A DNA stretch of 64,000 nucleotides from assembly GCA_902538565.1 (NCBI GenBank), contig CACBFQ010000001.1, positions 1 to 64,000 on the forward strand, written 5' to 3'. This DNA comes from an uncultured Fidelibacterota bacterium (GTDB lineage Bacteria > Fidelibacterota > Marinisomatia > Marinisomatales > Marinisomataceae). A program made the translations under genes and the position numbers. The notes beneath the pieces were generated by a model. The model was not told where the DNA came from. It ran no database searches and saw nothing but the letters and a program-made list of their open reading frames with translations. The stretch's first letter is position 1. Each line of letters starts with the position of its first letter. Of this stretch, positions 38,671 through 52,000 are shown piece by piece.

Positions 38671-39212
38671 TATTCGCCCCCTCCAACTGTTTTACCTTGT
38701 TTTGAACGAACATATTCATCCTTATATCTAATACCTTTTCCTTTATATGGCTCAGGCTTCTTTAAAGATCTAATCTTAGCAGCAACTTGACCGACTAACT
38801 GTTTATCAGCGCCTTTAATTTCAAGCGAGGTTTTGTTAGCTACTGCTTCAATACCTTCCGGTAAATCAAATGCAATATCATGAGAAAAACCTAACTGAAA
38901 TATTAACCTATTGCTCTGAGACTTGACATTAAAACCAACTCCAATAATTTCAAGGTGTTTTGAAAAACCATTTGTAACACCTTCAATAGCATTAGAAATT
39001 AACTGTCTTGTAGTGCCATGCATAGATTTTGCAACTTTATCTTCAGAATTTCTTGAAAGATTCATGACTTTATCATCAATGTTGACTGAAACTTCGTCAC
39101 ACAAATTTACCATAAGATTTCCATTAGGACCTTTGACCATTAACTGGCTTTCTTTATTTTCTAAAGAAACGCCATCAGGAATATTAATTAATCTATTTCC
39201 TACTCTTGACAT
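38670..39212 (-). CDS. rplF: 50S ribosomal protein L6
   Basis: MSRVGNRLINIPDGV..., KPEPYKGKGIRYKDE; start corrected. Confidence 0.96.
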   Translation of the reverse strand: MSRVGNRLINIPDGVSLENKESQLMVKGPNGNLMVNLCDEVSVNIDDKVMNLSRNSEDKVAKSMHGTTRQLISNAIEGVTNGFSKHLEIIGVGFNVKSQSNRLIFQLGFSHDIAFDLPEGIEAVANKTSLEIKGADKQLVGQVAAKIRSLKKPEPYKGKGIRYKDEYVRSKQGKTVGGGE

Positions 39213-39213
39213 A

Positions 39214-39612
39214 CTACCAAATGTTGCAGAGCAACTCTCCTCCAACTTTTAATTCTCTAGCTACTTTATTACTTACTACTCCTCTAGGAGTTGATAAAAC
39301 GCTGATTCCTAAACCATTTAATACTCTTGGAATTTCAGAACATGCAACATACACTCTTTTTCCAGGTTTGCTAATTTTTTCAATTGTTGTAATAGCAGGA
39401 GAATTTTCATTATATCTAAGATATAATCTAATATCTTCTTTGCTATCTTGTTTATCTACAAAAACAAAGTTATCTATATAACCTTCTTCTTTAAGAACAA
39501 GAGATAATCTTTTCTTTAAAGTGGATGAAGGTACATCAACCCATCTCTTTTTTGCAGCATAACCATTTCTAATTCTAGTACAAAAATCTGCTATTGGATC
39601 TGTCATTGACAT
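39214..39612 (-). CDS. rpsH: 30S ribosomal protein S8
   Basis: TDPIADFCTRIRNGYAA, STPRGVVSNKVARE. Confidence 0.96.
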   Translation of the reverse strand: MSMTDPIADFCTRIRNGYAAKKRWVDVPSSTLKKRLSLVLKEEGYIDNFVFVDKQDSKEDIRLYLRYNENSPAITTIEKISKPGKRVYVACSEIPRVLNGLGISVLSTPRGVVSNKVARELKVGGELLCNIW

Positions 39613-39621
39613 ATATTTCTC

Positions 39622-39927
39622 CTACCAACTTGCCTTAGTTACACCAGGTAATTCACCTTTGAGTGCAAGCTCTCTAAATGTTATTCTTGATAATCCAAAT
39701 TTTCTCATATACCCTTTTGGCCTTCCTGATACAGCACAACGATTTGTTAATCTTGAAGCACTGGAAGATCTAGGAAGTTTTTGCATTTTAATAATAGCTT
39801 TCTCTTTCTCTTCATCCGATACATTTGGATTTTTAATTATTGCTCTTAATTCTTTTCTTAATTCAAAATGTCTTTGAACTTTTTTCTGTAAATGAAACTC
39901 TCTAACAATTTTTGATTTTTTAGCCAT
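39622..39927 (-). CDS. rpsN: 30S ribosomal protein S14 (zinc-free type)
   Basis: [40 protein letters not shown]. Confidence 0.95.
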   Translation of the reverse strand: MAKKSKIVREFHLQKKVQRHFELRKELRAIIKNPNVSDEEKEKAIIKMQKLPRSSSASRLTNRCAVSGRPKGYMRKFGLSRITFRELALKGELPGVTKASW

Positions 39928-40501
39928 CCTGCTCCTCAATATTGTTTACAACATTTTTTTCCCTAATAGGTAAACCCATCGCTCTTAACAATTCATAACA
40001 AATATCATCATTTGAGGATGAAGTTGTAATAATTACATCCATACCTCTTATTGAATCAACTTTATCATAATCTATCTCAGCAAAAACAACTTGCTCTTTA
40101 ATACCAAAACTATAATTACCCATACCATCAAAAGACTTGAAAGACAAACCTCTAAAATCTCTGGTTCTAGGTAATGCAACTGCACACAATCTTTCTAAAA
40201 ACTCATACATAAAGTCTTTTCTGAGAGTAACTTTACAACCTACAGGGAAACCTCTTCTAACCTTAAAGTTAGAAATATCCTTTTTGGCAGTAGTAATAAC
40301 AGGCTTTTGACCAGTTATTAACATCAACTCTTCTAAGGCAGACTGCAATGCCTTTTTATTGTTTTTAGCATCTCCAATTCCAATATTTAGAGTGATTTTC
40401 TCAATTTTTGGGACTTGCATAATGCTAGAGAATTCAAACTTTTTCATTAAATGAGGTCTAACTTCATCTAAATATTTTTTCTTATAATTTGGAATACTCA
40501 T
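39920..40501 (-). CDS. rplE: 50S ribosomal protein L5
   Basis: [31 protein letters not shown]. Confidence 0.96.
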   Translation of the reverse strand: MSIPNYKKKYLDEVRPHLMKKFEFSSIMQVPKIEKITLNIGIGDAKNNKKALQSALEELMLITGQKPVITTAKKDISNFKVRRGFPVGCKVTLRKDFMYEFLERLCAVALPRTRDFRGLSFKSFDGMGNYSFGIKEQVVFAEIDYDKVDSIRGMDVIITTSSSNDDICYELLRAMGLPIREKNVVNNIEEQDG

Positions 40502-40504
40502 AAT

Positions 40505-40810
40505 TTATCCTAATTCTTTACCACTTCTCTTTGAAACTCTTACTTTAGATTTATCATCAAGAATTTTAAAACCAATTCTTGAAGCATCATCACCTTCCAG
40601 AGCCATCAAGTTAGAAATATGTAATGATCTTTCTCTTTCTGAAAAACCTCCTTGTGGATTCTCTTGAGTAGGTCGTACTGCTCTTTTTGTTAATGCAACA
40701 CCTTCAATAATTGCTCGTTGTGAGTGAGGAATTACTTTAAGCACTTTTCCAGTCATACCTTTAAAGTTTCCAGAAACAACTTTAACCATCATATCTTTTT
40801 TAATTTTCAT
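40505..40810 (-). CDS. rplX: 50S ribosomal protein L24
   Basis: KOW motif VVSGNFKGMTGKVLKV, gene order. Confidence 0.95.
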   Translation of the reverse strand: MKIKKDMMVKVVSGNFKGMTGKVLKVIPHSQRAIIEGVALTKRAVRPTQENPQGGFSERERSLHISNLMALEGDDASRIGFKILDDKSKVRVSKRSGKELG

Positions 40811-41178
40811 TATAATACCTCTGGGGCCATTGAAATAATTTTCATATACCCGCCTTCTCTTAATTCTCTTGCTACAGGACCAAAAATTCTTGTCCCTTTT
40901 GGTTCATTCTGTGCATTTAATATTACTGCAGCATTATCGTCAAATCTAATGTAAGAACCATCTCTTCTTCTGACTTCTTTTTTCACTCTAACAACAACAG
41001 CTCTAGCAACTTCGCCCTTTTTAACCATACCGCCAGGAGTCGATGATTTGACAGATACAACTATAATATCTCCAATGCTCGCATATCTTTTCTTTGAACC
41101 ACCTAATACTTTGAAGCATTGTACAACTTTCGCTCCAGAATTATCTGCTACTTTTAATCTTGTTTCTGATTGAATCAT
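40810..41178 (-). CDS. rplN: 50S ribosomal protein L14
   Basis: [28 protein letters not shown]. Confidence 0.97.
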   Translation of the reverse strand: MIQSETRLKVADNSGAKVVQCFKVLGGSKKRYASIGDIIVVSVKSSTPGGMVKKGEVARAVVVRVKKEVRRRDGSYIRFDDNAAVILNAQNEPKGTRIFGPVARELREGGYMKIISMAPEVL

Positions 41179-41432
41179 TATTTTTTGCTACCACTAATAA
41201 GCTTAGAAGCTCTCCATCTTTTTGTCTTACTCAATGGTTTAGAAGCAACTATTTGAATGGTATCTCCGACATTGAATGCGTTCTTTTCATCATGAGCATA
41301 GTATTTTTTAGATCTTTTCATATATTTTTTATAAAGCTTGTGCTTAACAAGTCTTTCAACACTCACTATAACAGTTTTATCCATTGCATTTGAAATAACT
41401 TTTCCTACCATTCTTTGGGCATTTCTATCCAT
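41178..41432 (-). CDS. rpsQ: 30S ribosomal protein S17
   Basis: [25 protein letters not shown]. Confidence 0.96.
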   Translation of the reverse strand: MDRNAQRMVGKVISNAMDKTVIVSVERLVKHKLYKKYMKRSKKYYAHDEKNAFNVGDTIQIVASKPLSKTKRWRASKLISGSKK

Positions 41433-41635
41433 TAATTATTTTCTCCATTTAAAGATAATTCTTTTAATATAGTATTAATCTTAGCATTCTCTTTTTTCAT
41501 TTCAGAAATAAGCTTGTAATCTTCTAATTGTTGAATAGATTTTTGGAAACGATACTTCTGTAAACTTTCCATATTATCAATCAATCTTGATTTCAAGTCA
41601 TTTTCAGACAATTTTCTAAGATCTTCAATTTTCAT
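41432..41635 (-). CDS. rpmC: 50S ribosomal protein L29
   Basis: [18 protein letters not shown], gene order. Confidence 0.94.
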   Translation of the reverse strand: MKIEDLRKLSENDLKSRLIDNMESLQKYRFQKSIQQLEDYKLISEMKKENAKINTILKELSLNGENN

Positions 41636-42047
41636 CTAAACCTCTTCTAGATACTAATTTTGTTTTTATTGCTAGCTTATTTCCAGCAATTCTAAAAGCT
41701 TCTTGAGCCAATTCTTTTGATATTCCTTCAACTTCAAATAAAATTCTTCCGGGTCTTACATTAGCTACCCAATATTCAGGAGAACCTTTACCTTTACCCA
41801 TTCTTGTTTCAAGAGGTTTCTTTGTAATAGGTTTATCTGGAAAAATTCTAATCCACATTTTTCCTACTTTTCTAACTCTTCTAGAAATTGAAATTCTTGT
41901 TGCTTCTATTTGTCTAGCAGTAATCCATCCTGGCTCCATTGCTTTCATACCATAACTACCAAAGTTTACCTCGGTACCGCCTTTAGCCATTCCTTTACGG
42001 TTTCCTCTGTGAACTTTTCTGTATTTAATCTTTTTTGGTTCTAACAT
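41625..42047 (-). CDS. rplP: 50S ribosomal protein L16
   Basis: [26 protein letters not shown]. Confidence 0.97.
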   Translation of the reverse strand: MLEPKKIKYRKVHRGNRKGMAKGGTEVNFGSYGMKAMEPGWITARQIEATRISISRRVRKVGKMWIRIFPDKPITKKPLETRMGKGKGSPEYWVANVRPGRILFEVEGISKELAQEAFRIAGNKLAIKTKLVSRRGLDEN

Positions 42048-42685
42048 TATTTCTTAGCCTTTGCAAATCCGTTACAAATCCAAACTTTAATTCCAATAAT
42101 ACCATAAGTAGTATGAGCTTCAACAATTGCATAATCTATATCTGCTCTCAAAGTATGAAGAGGTACTCTTCCCTCCATAAATCTTTCAGATCTTGCAATT
42201 TCAACACCACCTAATCTACCAGATACATTAATTCTAATTCCTTCAGCACCCATTCTCATAGTTGATTGCATAGTTTTATTTAAAACTCTTCTGTATGGCA
42301 TTTTTTTAATCAACTGAGAAGCAATATTTTGGCCGACTAATTCTGCATTTAATTCTGGACGTTTTACTTCGTTAATATTTAGATGTATATCTTCAGTATT
42401 ACATAGCTTAGCAACTTCTTTTTTCAGTCTAGCAACTTCTTCACCGCCTCTACCAATTACAATACCTGGTCTAGCAGTATGTATCGTAACAGTAATTGCC
42501 TGTGAAGTTCTTTCAATATTTACCGAAGCAACTGAAGCATCTTGTAGTCTTTTCTTCAAATACTTTCTCAACTTAATATCTTGAGCCAAATCAGTAGCAT
42601 AGGCATTCTTCTTTGGAAACCAATTGGAAGTCCAATTTTTATTAACTTCTAATCTAAGTCCTTTTGGATGTGTCTTTTGTCCCAT
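42047..42685 (-). CDS. rpsC: 30S ribosomal protein S3
   Basis: [25 protein letters not shown] domain. Confidence 0.97.
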   Translation of the reverse strand: MGQKTHPKGLRLEVNKNWTSNWFPKKNAYATDLAQDIKLRKYLKKRLQDASVASVNIERTSQAITVTIHTARPGIVIGRGGEEVARLKKEVAKLCNTEDIHLNINEVKRPELNAELVGQNIASQLIKKMPYRRVLNKTMQSTMRMGAEGIRINVSGRLGGVEIARSERFMEGRVPLHTLRADIDYAIVEAHTTYGIIGIKVWICNGFAKAKK

Positions 42686-42689
42686 CTAT

Positions 42690-43025
42690 TTACCCTATAA
42701 CAATTTTTAAGTGACTGGTTCTTTTCTTAATTCTGTTTGCTCGCCCTTGAGCTCTTGCTCTAAATCTTTTTAATGCTGGGCCTTCATCAACAGTAATAGT
42801 TTTTACATTAACTGAATTCATATCAAGATTAAAATCTTCGTTATTATCAGCATTAGCAATGGCTGAAGACAAAGTTTTTAAAATAATAGCTGCACCTTTT
42901 TCATCCATATGACTTAAAGAGTTAAGAGCTTTATTTACGTTTAAACCTCTAACTAAATCAGCTACCTTTCTCAATTTTTTTGGAGAAATTCTAACACTAT
43001 TTGCTTTTGATACAATTTCCATCAT
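42690..43025 (-). CDS. rplV: 50S ribosomal protein L22
   Basis: VRISPKKLRKVADLVRG, RARAQGRANRIKKRTSH. Confidence 0.96.
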   Translation of the reverse strand: MMEIVSKANSVRISPKKLRKVADLVRGLNVNKALNSLSHMDEKGAAIILKTLSSAIANADNNEDFNLDMNSVNVKTITVDEGPALKRFRARAQGRANRIKKRTSHLKIVIG

Positions 43026-43297
43026 TATTTTTTCTTTCTATCTCCAGAATGCATTCTAAATGTTCTTGTTGGAGAAAATTCACCTAATTTATGACCTACC
43101 ATATTTTCAGTAATGAAAACTGGAATAAACTTATTTCCATTATGAACGGCAAATGTATGGCCAACAAAATCTGGAAGAATAATTGAGTTTCTAGCCCAAG
43201 TCTTAATAACAGACTTTTTTGAAGATTCTTCCATTTTATGAACCTTTTTTAAAAGTTTCATATCAATATGAGGACCTTTTCTAATGGATCTAGCCAT
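43025..43297 (-). CDS. rpsS: 30S ribosomal protein S19
   Basis: [30 protein letters not shown]. Confidence 0.97.
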   Translation of the reverse strand: MARSIRKGPHIDMKLLKKVHKMEESSKKSVIKTWARNSIILPDFVGHTFAVHNGNKFIPVFITENMVGHKLGEFSPTRTFRMHSGDRKKK

Positions 43298-44124
43298 TAA
43301 TCATTTCTCCTTTTAATAATTAAAGCATTTGATTTTTTATTCTTTTTACGGGTTTTTAAACCTTTTGTTTGCTTACCCCATGGTGAAACAGGATGTCTAC
43401 CTCCAGAACTTTTACCTTCACCACCACCCATTGGATGATCAACTGGATTCATCGCTACACCTCTAACTTTTGGTCTTCTTCCGAGCCATCTTGATCTTCC
43501 AGCTTTTCCTGAGCGAACCAACTCATGTTGTTTATTTCCTACAACACCTACAGTTGCTAAACATTTTTCAGGTACCATTCTAACTTCTCCTGATGGCATT
43601 TTAAGAGTAACATAATTGTTGTCATGAGCCATAACTTGAACATATGCACCTGCGCTTCTAGCCATCTGTGCTCCTTTTCCAGGAATCATTTCTATATTAT
43701 GAACAAATTGTCCAGATGGAATATTTTTTAGCTGCATAGCATTTCCAGTTTTCAGCTCAGCCTTTTCGCTGGAAATAATTTTATCTCCAACTTTTAAACC
43801 ATCAGGCTGTATAATATATCTTTTTTCACCATCGATATAGTGAATTAAGGCAATAAATGCGCTTCTGTTTGGATCATATTCAATTGTTGCTACTTTACCC
43901 TCGATATCAAATTTATTTCTTTTAAAATCGATAATTCTATAGCTTCTTTTATGTCCGCCACCTCTTCTTCTGGAAGTGATACGACCTTTATTATTTCTAC
44001 CACCAGTTTTCTTGAGCTTTCTCACCAAAGATTTCTCTGGCTTATCAGTTGTAATTTCAGAAAAATCTGGTCTAGAAGTAAATCTAGATGCTGGAGTTAC
44101 TGGTTTAAGTTGTCTAATACCCAT
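43297..44124 (-). CDS. rplB: 50S ribosomal protein L2
   Basis: [44 protein letters not shown]. Confidence 0.98.
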   Translation of the reverse strand: MGIRQLKPVTPASRFTSRPDFSEITTDKPEKSLVRKLKKTGGRNNKGRITSRRRGGGHKRSYRIIDFKRNKFDIEGKVATIEYDPNRSAFIALIHYIDGEKRYIIQPDGLKVGDKIISSEKAELKTGNAMQLKNIPSGQFVHNIEMIPGKGAQMARSAGAYVQVMAHDNNYVTLKMPSGEVRMVPEKCLATVGVVGNKQHELVRSGKAGRSRWLGRRPKVRGVAMNPVDHPMGGGEGKSSGGRHPVSPWGKQTKGLKTRKKNKKSNALIIKRRND

Positions 44125-44133
44125 TTTAAATAC

Positions 44134-44445
44134 CTATACGCTAAATAAATCTATGTTATAACCATCTATTAGTGTAACAATGGCTCTTTTTTTTCTCTTA
44201 GCAAATCCATCAGTTCTTATAGTTCGACCATTACTTTTAACTGTCATTTGCTTTGCTTTGCCTTTTCTGTTAGAAATTGCAACCTTAGAAACTTTTACGT
44301 TGAATTTTTCTTCAATAGCTTTTTTAACATCAATCTTATTGATATCAGAAGGTATCTCAAAAGCGTATTTATTTTCTGTCTCTTGTAAGGCTGTCATCTT
44401 TTCAGTAACGATAGGTCTTATCAAAATCTTTGAAAAATGCTTCAT
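44134..44445 (-). CDS. rplW: 50S ribosomal protein L23
   Basis: LIRPIVTEKMT...NKYAFEI. Confidence 0.95.
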   Translation of the reverse strand: MKHFSKILIRPIVTEKMTALQETENKYAFEIPSDINKIDVKKAIEEKFNVKVSKVAISNRKGKAKQMTVKSNGRTIRTDGFAKRKKRAIVTLIDGYNIDLFSV

Positions 44446-45062
44446 TAGTTTTTAACTCCAAATCTATTTGAAAGATCTTCTAGTCCAGATACATCAACAA
44501 GTATTAACTCATTATCAAATAAATCTTTAACTGAACAAGAATTAGCTTTAACTAATGAAACATAAGGTACATTTCTTGATGCTAGGGACAGGTTATCGTC
44601 AATAACTGAAGAAATAATTGTTAACTTTCTACCATCAAGATTATTTTTTCTTAAAAAAGATATAAATTCTTTGGTTTTAGGTTGGTTAGGAAATGATTCA
44701 ACCACTTTAAATGAATCATTTTTAACCTTATCAGATAATATGCATTTAAAAGCAAGCTGCTTAGTTTTAGCATTAACTTTCTTGAAATAATATTTTGGAC
44801 TTGGACCAAAAATAACACCTCCGCCTCTATTCAATGGAGATCTGCTAGTACCTTGTCTAGCATTACCAGTACCTTTCTGTCTAAAAGGCTTTTTACCTCC
44901 ACCAGAAACTAAAGATCTGTTTTTAGATGAACTCGTTCCTTGTCTAGCATTATTCATTTCTGCAACAACAGACTGATAAACTGCTTGCAAGTTCATTTCA
45001 ACTTTGAAAACATTGTCTTTCAAAGTAAAATCTTTACTGGTATCTATTGATTTAATCTTCAT
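44445..45062 (-). CDS. rplD: 50S ribosomal protein L4
   Basis: ARQGTSSSKNRSLVSGGGKKPFRQKGTGNARQGTSRSP. Confidence 0.96.
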   Translation of the reverse strand: MKIKSIDTSKDFTLKDNVFKVEMNLQAVYQSVVAEMNNARQGTSSSKNRSLVSGGGKKPFRQKGTGNARQGTSRSPLNRGGGVIFGPSPKYYFKKVNAKTKQLAFKCILSDKVKNDSFKVVESFPNQPKTKEFISFLRKNNLDGRKLTIISSVIDDNLSLASRNVPYVSLVKANSCSVKDLFDNELILVDVSGLEDLSNRFGVKN

Positions 45063-45679
45063 TTTTTAAACAAAAATACTGGTGAATTATTTGCACCAGG
45101 AATTGCTCCCTTAATAAATAATAAATTATTTTTATTGTCTATATCTACTATTTCTAAATTTTTAACTGTTACATTATCTGAGCCCATTCTTCCGGCCATT
45201 CTCATACCTTTAAAAACTCTTGAAGGCCATGATGCTTGTCCAATAGAACCTGGAGCTCTTTCAGTATGCTTATTACCATGAGTCGCATCTTGTCTTGCAA
45301 AGTTGTGTCTTTTAATAGCTCCTGCAAAACCTTTACCTTTTGATTTAGCTCTTACGTCAATTATTTCACCGACATTAAAAATTGAAGCATCAAACTGTTG
45401 TCCAAGCTTGTATTCAAAATCTTCTATTGACTTAAACTCTGCTAAAACTTTAGCTGTTTCTAATCCAGCCTTGGACAAATGACCTGTTGTTGGTTTATTA
45501 GTATTGTTTTTTGATTTTTGACCATACGCTAATTGAACTGCATTATAACCATTATCTTTTTCTTCTTTAATTTGAGAAACAGTACAAGGACCAGCTTCAA
45601 CAAGCGTGACAGGTACAACATGACCATTTTCATTAAAAATTTGGGTCATTTTAACTTTTTTACCAATTAAGCCGTACAT
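45059..45679 (-). CDS. rplC: 50S ribosomal protein L3
   Basis: GLIGKKVKMTQIF, HGNKHTERAPGSIGQASWPSRVFKGMRMAGRMG. Confidence 0.97.
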   Translation of the reverse strand: MYGLIGKKVKMTQIFNENGHVVPVTLVEAGPCTVSQIKEEKDNGYNAVQLAYGQKSKNNTNKPTTGHLSKAGLETAKVLAEFKSIEDFEYKLGQQFDASIFNVGEIIDVRAKSKGKGFAGAIKRHNFARQDATHGNKHTERAPGSIGQASWPSRVFKGMRMAGRMGSDNVTVKNLEIVDIDNKNNLLFIKGAIPGANNSPVFLFKK

Positions 45680-45689
45680 TTTTATCTAC

Positions 45690-45998
45690 TTATCCTTTAA
45701 TCTCAATATCTACACCTGAAGGAAGATCTAATTTCATCAAAGACTCCACAGTCTTGGGCGTTGAATTAACAATATCTACTACTCTTTTATGAACTTTTGT
45801 TTGAAACTGCTCTCTAGATTTTTTATCAATAAAAGGTGATCTTAAAACAGTATATATAGTTCTTTTAGTTGGCAAAGGAATTGGTCCTGAAATAATAGCT
45901 CCAGTTGATTTTGCAGTTCTAATAATTTTTTCAGCTGACTTATCGAGTAACTTGTGATCGTAAGCTTTTAATGAAATTCTAATTAAATCTTTAGCCAT
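45690..45998 (-). CDS. rpsJ: 30S ribosomal protein S10
   Basis: [28 protein letters not shown]. Confidence 0.97.
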   Translation of the reverse strand: MAKDLIRISLKAYDHKLLDKSAEKIIRTAKSTGAIISGPIPLPTKRTIYTVLRSPFIDKKSREQFQTKVHKRVVDIVNSTPKTVESLMKLDLPSGVDIEIKG

Positions 45999-46004
45999 GA
46001 TTAA

Positions 46005-48089
46005 TTACTCTCCGCCCTTTGCTTCTGTTTTCATCAATTTATCTGTAATTGAAGCAGGTACTTTTGCGTATTCACTAAAGTCCATATGAAAATTCGCTCT
46101 ACCCTGCGAAAGAGATCTTAGATCAGTTGCATATCCAAACATTTCACTCAAAGGAACTGCGGCCTTAATCTGCTGACTAGTACCTTGCTGCTCCATAGAC
46201 TCAACTTTACCTCTTCTAGAATTAATATCGCCAATAACATCGCCTAAATAGTCATCTGGCGTAGTTGCTTCTACAGCCATAATTGGCTCCATCAATACAG
46301 GATTAGCAGACTTGCAAGCCTTTGCTATTGCTCTTGAACCAGCAACTTTGAATGCAATTTCAGAAGAATCAACATCATGATATGAACCAAACACTAATTC
46401 AACTTCAACATCAGGGATTGGATAACCGTACAAGACACCATTTTTCAATTGCTCTTTGATACCTGCGTCGACTGCTGGAATGTATTCTCTAGGAATTACA
46501 CCACCAACGATACTATTAATAAATTTATACCCTTCACCTTGTGCAGTTGGTTTTACATTAATTACTACATGGCCATATTGCCCTCTACCACCAGATTGTC
46601 GAACAAATTTTTCGTCAATTTTATCAACTGGTTTTTGAATTGCTTCTCTGAATGATACTTGCGGCTTACCAACATTGGCATTTACATTAAATTCTCTTTT
46701 CAAGCGATCAATAATAATTTCTAAATGAACCTCACCCATACCTGAAATAACAGTTTGACCAGTTTCATTGTCAACTTTTACTTTAAAGGTTGGGTCCTCT
46801 TCACTTAATTTATTCATTCCTTTTGCTAATTGATCTTGGTCACCTTTAGAAACAGGTTCAATTGATACAGAAACAACTGGATCAGGGAACTCCATAGATT
46901 CTAAAGTAACATCGCCTTTTTCTGATAAGGTATGTCCCGTTCTAACATCTTTTAATCCGATAACAGCAACAATCTCTCCTGCTTTAGCTTCATCCAACTC
47001 TTCTCTTTTGTTAGCGTGCATCTGGAGAATTCTTGAAACTCTTTGTTTTTCGCCAGTATTTGAATCAATACAGAAAGAACCTTTTTTCAAAGAACCAGAA
47101 TATACTCTTATATAAGTTAATTTTCCTACAAATGGGTCAGTAGCAATTTTAAATGCGAGAGCAGTGAATGAACCATCAACAGAATTTTCAACTTCTACGC
47201 TATCATCAGGATTATCAACAGATGAACCTTGTATGCTTCCTACGTCTGTTGGAGAAGGAAGAAAGTCAATAACCGCATCTAATACTCTTTGTACACCTTT
47301 GTTTTTAAATGCTGATCCGCATAAAGTTGGGACAAAAGCACTCTCCAGACATCCTTTTTTCAAAGCGCCTTTAATCTCATCAGGAGATATTTCTTCACCC
47401 TCTAAATATTTTTCCATTAACGCATCATCAAAACTTGCAACTTCTTCAACTAAAAAATTTCTCCATTTATCAGCATCTGCTTTTAATTCGTCTGGAATAT
47501 CAATGTATTCAAATTCAGCACCTTGTGAGCTTTCATTATACTGAATAGCTTTCATATTAGTTAAATCAATAATTCCTCTAAAATCTTCACCTGCTCCAAT
47601 AGGAAGTGCAATTGGTAATGGCTTAGCACCAAGTCTTTTTTTCATAGTATCAATAGCATTGTAAAAATCTGCGCCAACTCTATCCATTTTATTAATAAAT
47701 GCTATTCTAGGAACATCGTATTTTGTTGCTTGACGCCAAACAGTTTCACTTTGTGGCTCTACACCAGCAACTGCACAAAATACCGCTACAGCTCCATCTA
47801 GCACTCTAAGGGACCTTTCTACTTCCATTGTAAAATCAACGTGACCAGGTGTATCAATTAAATTGACTCTATTTTTATTCCAGTAAAAAGTTGTAGCAGC
47901 AGATGTAATAGTAATACCTCTTTCTTGCTCCTGCTCCATCCAATCCATTGTAGCTGCTCCATCGTGGACTTCACCAATTTTATGAGTTTTACCTGCATAA
48001 TAGAGCATTCTTTCTGTTAAAGTGGTTTTTCCAGCATCAACATGAGCCATAATTCCAATATTTCTAACAATTTTTAAATCAGTTGACAT
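46005..48089 (-). CDS. fusA: Elongation factor G
   Basis: [22 protein letters not shown], five-domain EF-G. Confidence 0.98.
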   Translation of the reverse strand: MSTDLKIVRNIGIMAHVDAGKTTLTERMLYYAGKTHKIGEVHDGAATMDWMEQEQERGITITSAATTFYWNKNRVNLIDTPGHVDFTMEVERSLRVLDGAVAVFCAVAGVEPQSETVWRQATKYDVPRIAFINKMDRVGADFYNAIDTMKKRLGAKPLPIALPIGAGEDFRGIIDLTNMKAIQYNESSQGAEFEYIDIPDELKADADKWRNFLVEEVASFDDALMEKYLEGEEISPDEIKGALKKGCLESAFVPTLCGSAFKNKGVQRVLDAVIDFLPSPTDVGSIQGSSVDNPDDSVEVENSVDGSFTALAFKIATDPFVGKLTYIRVYSGSLKKGSFCIDSNTGEKQRVSRILQMHANKREELDEAKAGEIVAVIGLKDVRTGHTLSEKGDVTLESMEFPDPVVSVSIEPVSKGDQDQLAKGMNKLSEEDPTFKVKVDNETGQTVISGMGEVHLEIIIDRLKREFNVNANVGKPQVSFREAIQKPVDKIDEKFVRQSGGRGQYGHVVINVKPTAQGEGYKFINSIVGGVIPREYIPAVDAGIKEQLKNGVLYGYPIPDVEVELVFGSYHDVDSSEIAFKVAGSRAIAKACKSANPVLMEPIMAVEATTPDDYLGDVIGDINSRRGKVESMEQQGTSQQIKAAVPLSEMFGYATDLRSLSQGRANFHMDFSEYAKVPASITDKLMKTEAKGGE

Positions 48090-48562
48090 TATCTGCCTCT
48101 CCCAAAATGAGCAAATGCTTTATTTGCCTCCGCCATGCGATGCGTATCTTCTTTTTTCTTTATAGCAGAACCTTCATTGTTAGATGCGGATAAAATTTCT
48201 CCAGCAAGTCTATTAGACATTGAACTACCAGATCTTTTTTTAGCACATTCAATAATCCATTGCGAAGCAAGATAAAACTGTCTTCTGGAAGGAACTTCAA
48301 TTGGTACTTGATATGTAGCACCACCAATTCTTTTTGATTTTACCTCAACATGAGGAGATGCATTATTAAGAGCCTTCTTGAAAATATCAATAGGATCTTT
48401 TTTACTTTTATCTTGAACTATATCAAAAGCATCATATAATATTTTTTCTGCAATACCTTTCTTACCATCTGTAAGAAGATAATTCATAAACTTAGAAATT
48501 TGTAAGTCATTAAACTTAGGATCTGGATTAATTGTTCTTCTTTCTGGTCTTCTTCTTCTCAT
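48089..48562 (-). CDS. rpsG: 30S ribosomal protein S7
   Basis: MRRRRPERR...[23 protein letters not shown]. Confidence 0.97.
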   Translation of the reverse strand: MRRRRPERRTINPDPKFNDLQISKFMNYLLTDGKKGIAEKILYDAFDIVQDKSKKDPIDIFKKALNNASPHVEVKSKRIGGATYQVPIEVPSRRQFYLASQWIIECAKKRSGSSMSNRLAGEILSASNNEGSAIKKKEDTHRMAEANKAFAHFGRGR

Positions 48563-48939
48563 TATTGACTCTTAGGTTTCTTAGCTCCGTAACGAGATCT
48601 ACTTGTTTTTCTATCATTTACACCTGCAGTATCCAATGAACCACGAACAATATGAAATCTAACACCTGGAAGGTCTTTAACCCTTCCGCCTTCTATTAAT
48701 ACAATTGAGTGTTCTTGAAGGTTGTGTCCTTCACCAGGAATATATGCATTAACTTCAATACCATTAGTTAATCTGACTCTTGCTACTTTTCTAAGCGCAG
48801 AATTAGGCTTCTTAGGAGTAGTAGTATAAACACGAGTACATACACCTCTCTTTTGAGGGCTTTTCTCAAGCGCTCTACTAGCCGATTTATTGACTATTTT
48901 CTTTCTACTTTTTCTTATTAACTGATTTACAGTTGGCAT
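48562..48939 (-). CDS. rpsL: 30S ribosomal protein S12
   Basis: [42 protein letters not shown]. Confidence 0.98.
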   Translation of the reverse strand: MPTVNQLIRKSRKKIVNKSASRALEKSPQKRGVCTRVYTTTPKKPNSALRKVARVRLTNGIEVNAYIPGEGHNLQEHSIVLIEGGRVKDLPGVRFHIVRGSLDTAGVNDRKTSRSRYGAKKPKSQ

Positions 48940-49062
48940 ATATATTTTCTTTTATATTTTAAAAGTCCGGGCGAATATATCGTTATAACACGGAAGAATC
49001 AAACTTTTTCTTCTACGCTTAGGATTATTCAAATTGGACTAAAAAATCATAATTTTAATAAT

Positions 49063-52000
49063 CTAACTTTGCTCTTCAACAATATCAGATTCTTCATCAT
49101 TAGTTAGCCTAACTTTATCAAGCTCAGGGAAACCTGTTCCAGCAGGAATTAACCTTCCTAATGCAACGTTTTCTTTTAAACCTAATAGATGATCTGTTTT
49201 TGATGCTGTAGCAGCATCAGTCAAGACTCTAGTTGTTTCTTGGAATGAAGCAGCTGATATAAAACTATTTGTATTTAATGATGATTGAGTAATTCCCATT
49301 AAAATTGGTTCAAAGGTAGCTTGCTTAGCTTTGTGGAACTTGATAACGTTTTTATCTTGAGACTTCAAATCTTTATTCATCTCTTTAACTTCATTTTGTG
49401 AAATCATAGTTCCTACATCTAGGTTTGAATCTCCAGATTCATCAATAACTACCATACCTTTCATATTATCATTATCTGCAAACAAATCCTGCTTATCTAA
49501 TCTTTCTCCAGGAAGATATTTACTATCCCCAGGATCGTTAATTACAACTTTCTTCATCATCTGATTAACAATTACTTCAATATGTTTATCATTAATTCCA
49601 ACACCTTGAAGTCTATAAACTTCTTGAATTTCATCTACCAAATACTCTCTAACAGCATTTGGACCGAGAATCGTTAAAATGTCGGATGGAGAAATAGCTC
49701 CCTCACACAAAGGCGTACCAGCTGTGATAAAATCTCCTTCATGGACAACAACATGTTTACCATAAGGAATTTTATATGTAATTGACTTACCATTAGCAGG
49801 TACCACTGATACCTTTCTAACACCTCTTTTAATTTCTCCGAATTCAACAGTACCATTAATCTCCGTGACAACTGCTGGATTTGCAGGTTTTCTTGCTTCA
49901 AATAATTCAGCAACTCTCGGAAGACCTCCAGTAATATCTCTAGATTTTCCTACATCTTTTTGAATTTTAACTAATGTTTGTCCTTTAGCAACATCTTGAC
50001 CATCATTCACAACCAAAGTAGCTTTTACTGGTAGAATAGTTCCCCCAGATAAAATATCACCTTTTTTGCTGTAGATTTCAATTTGCGGACTTAATCTTCT
50101 ATCTTTTGACTCAGTAACAACTTTCTGTTTTTTACCACCGTCAACAGCTTCTTCTGAATAAGTGTCACCTTCAATGAAATCTTTCATTTTAATGACACCA
50201 GACTGTCTAGCAAGAATTAAGTCTGTATAAGGATCCCATGAAAAAAGAGTCATGCCCTTTTTAACTTTATGGCCTTCATTAACATTTACATTTGCTCCAT
50301 AAGGAACATTTAATTCATCTAAAACATTATCATTTGAATCCACAATTGATAATTTTGAACTTCTTGATAAACATCTTACAACATTAAATCCATCTTCATC
50401 TAAAGTTTCAGCTGGTTCATAATCGCTAGTAAACTTAGCAGTTCCATTAAATCGTGACTTCTTGTCTGATTCCTCAGCAATACGAGTAGCTGTACCACCA
50501 ATATGGAAGGTTCTAAGAGTTAGCTGTGTACCTGGCTCTCCAATACTTTGGGCAGCAATAATACCAACAGCGGTACCTTTTGTAACAAGCTTTCTTCTAG
50601 TTAAATCCCAACCGTAACATTTGGCACAAACACCTCTTCTGGATTCGCATGTGAGAATTGATCTTATTTTTACACTATTAAAATTATTTTCAACTACAAG
50701 ATCAGCCAACTTTTCATCATAAATATCTCCAGGCTTAACAACAGTTTTACCATCAATAACTATTTTTTCAGAAGAAGTTCTTCCTAAAATACGCTCACCA
50801 AGTGATTCAACAACTTCTTCACCTTCTTTTAGGTCAGATACGGTGATTCCATTAATTGTTTTACAATCATCTTCATAAATGGTAACGTCTTGCGCAACAT
50901 CAACAAGTCTTCTTGTTAAATAACCAGCATCTGCAGTCTTAAGAGCTGTATCAGCCAAACCTTTTCTGGCACCGTGAGTGGATATAAAATACTCCATCAC
51001 AGAAAGACCTTCTTTAAAGTTAGACTGAATTGGACTCTCAATAATTTCACCACCGCCTATCATAGATTTTCTTGGCTTAGCCATTAGCCCTCTCATACCT
51101 GCAAGCTGTTTGATTTGATCTCCACTACCTCGAGCTCCTGAATCAGATGAAATATATAATGCATTAAAACCTTGGTCATCTGATCTTAAACCATCCATCA
51201 TCACATCTGCCACATCACTTGTAGCTTTTGTCCAAACATCAATAACTTTATTATATCTTTCACCCTCAGTCAAAACATGTCTATCAAAACGCTGTTGTAT
51301 TTTATCTACTTCTTGCTCTGCTCTGTCAATTATATCATGCTTTGCATCAGGAATAATAACATCACTTATTGAAATTGAAACACCACTCATAGTAGCAGTT
51401 TTGAAACCAATATCTTTAAGATCATCAAGCAATTGGACTGTACGTTGATTTCCGGCTTTTACAAAAGATTCGCCAATGATAAAACTAAGTTTCCTCTTAG
51501 AAACAATTTCATCATAATATCCTAATTCATCTGGTATAATGGAATTAAATATTGCTCTTCCTGCAGTAGTATCTTTATGCCAAATGCCGTTATGTCTTAC
51601 GTTAATAATTGCATGCATAGCAACTTTACCATTATCATGAGCAATTATAACTTCGTCAATTGATCCAAATGACATTCCCTCACCAATCTGCCCTTTTTTG
51701 TCTCTTGTTAGATAGTAACAACCTAAAATCATGTCTTGCGAAGGTAATGTAATAGGTTTTCCACTAGCTGGATGTAAAACATTCTGACTTGCCATCATCA
51801 ATACTCTTGCTTCTAATTGTGAAGGTATTGATAATGGAACATGAACAGCCATTTGGTCACCATCGAAGTCAGCATTGAAAGCTGAACATACAAGTGGATG
51901 AACTCGAATAGCTTTACCATCAATAAGAATAGGTTGGAAAGCAATAATTCCCAGTCTATGAAGTGTAGGAGCACGGTTCAATAATACTGGATGATCCTTG

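Noticed and set aside
46449-46655. Plus-strand ORFs inside fusA, rpoB, rpoC, pgk and murA
   Set aside because: Antisense ORFs in strongly conserved genes with no independent coding signal
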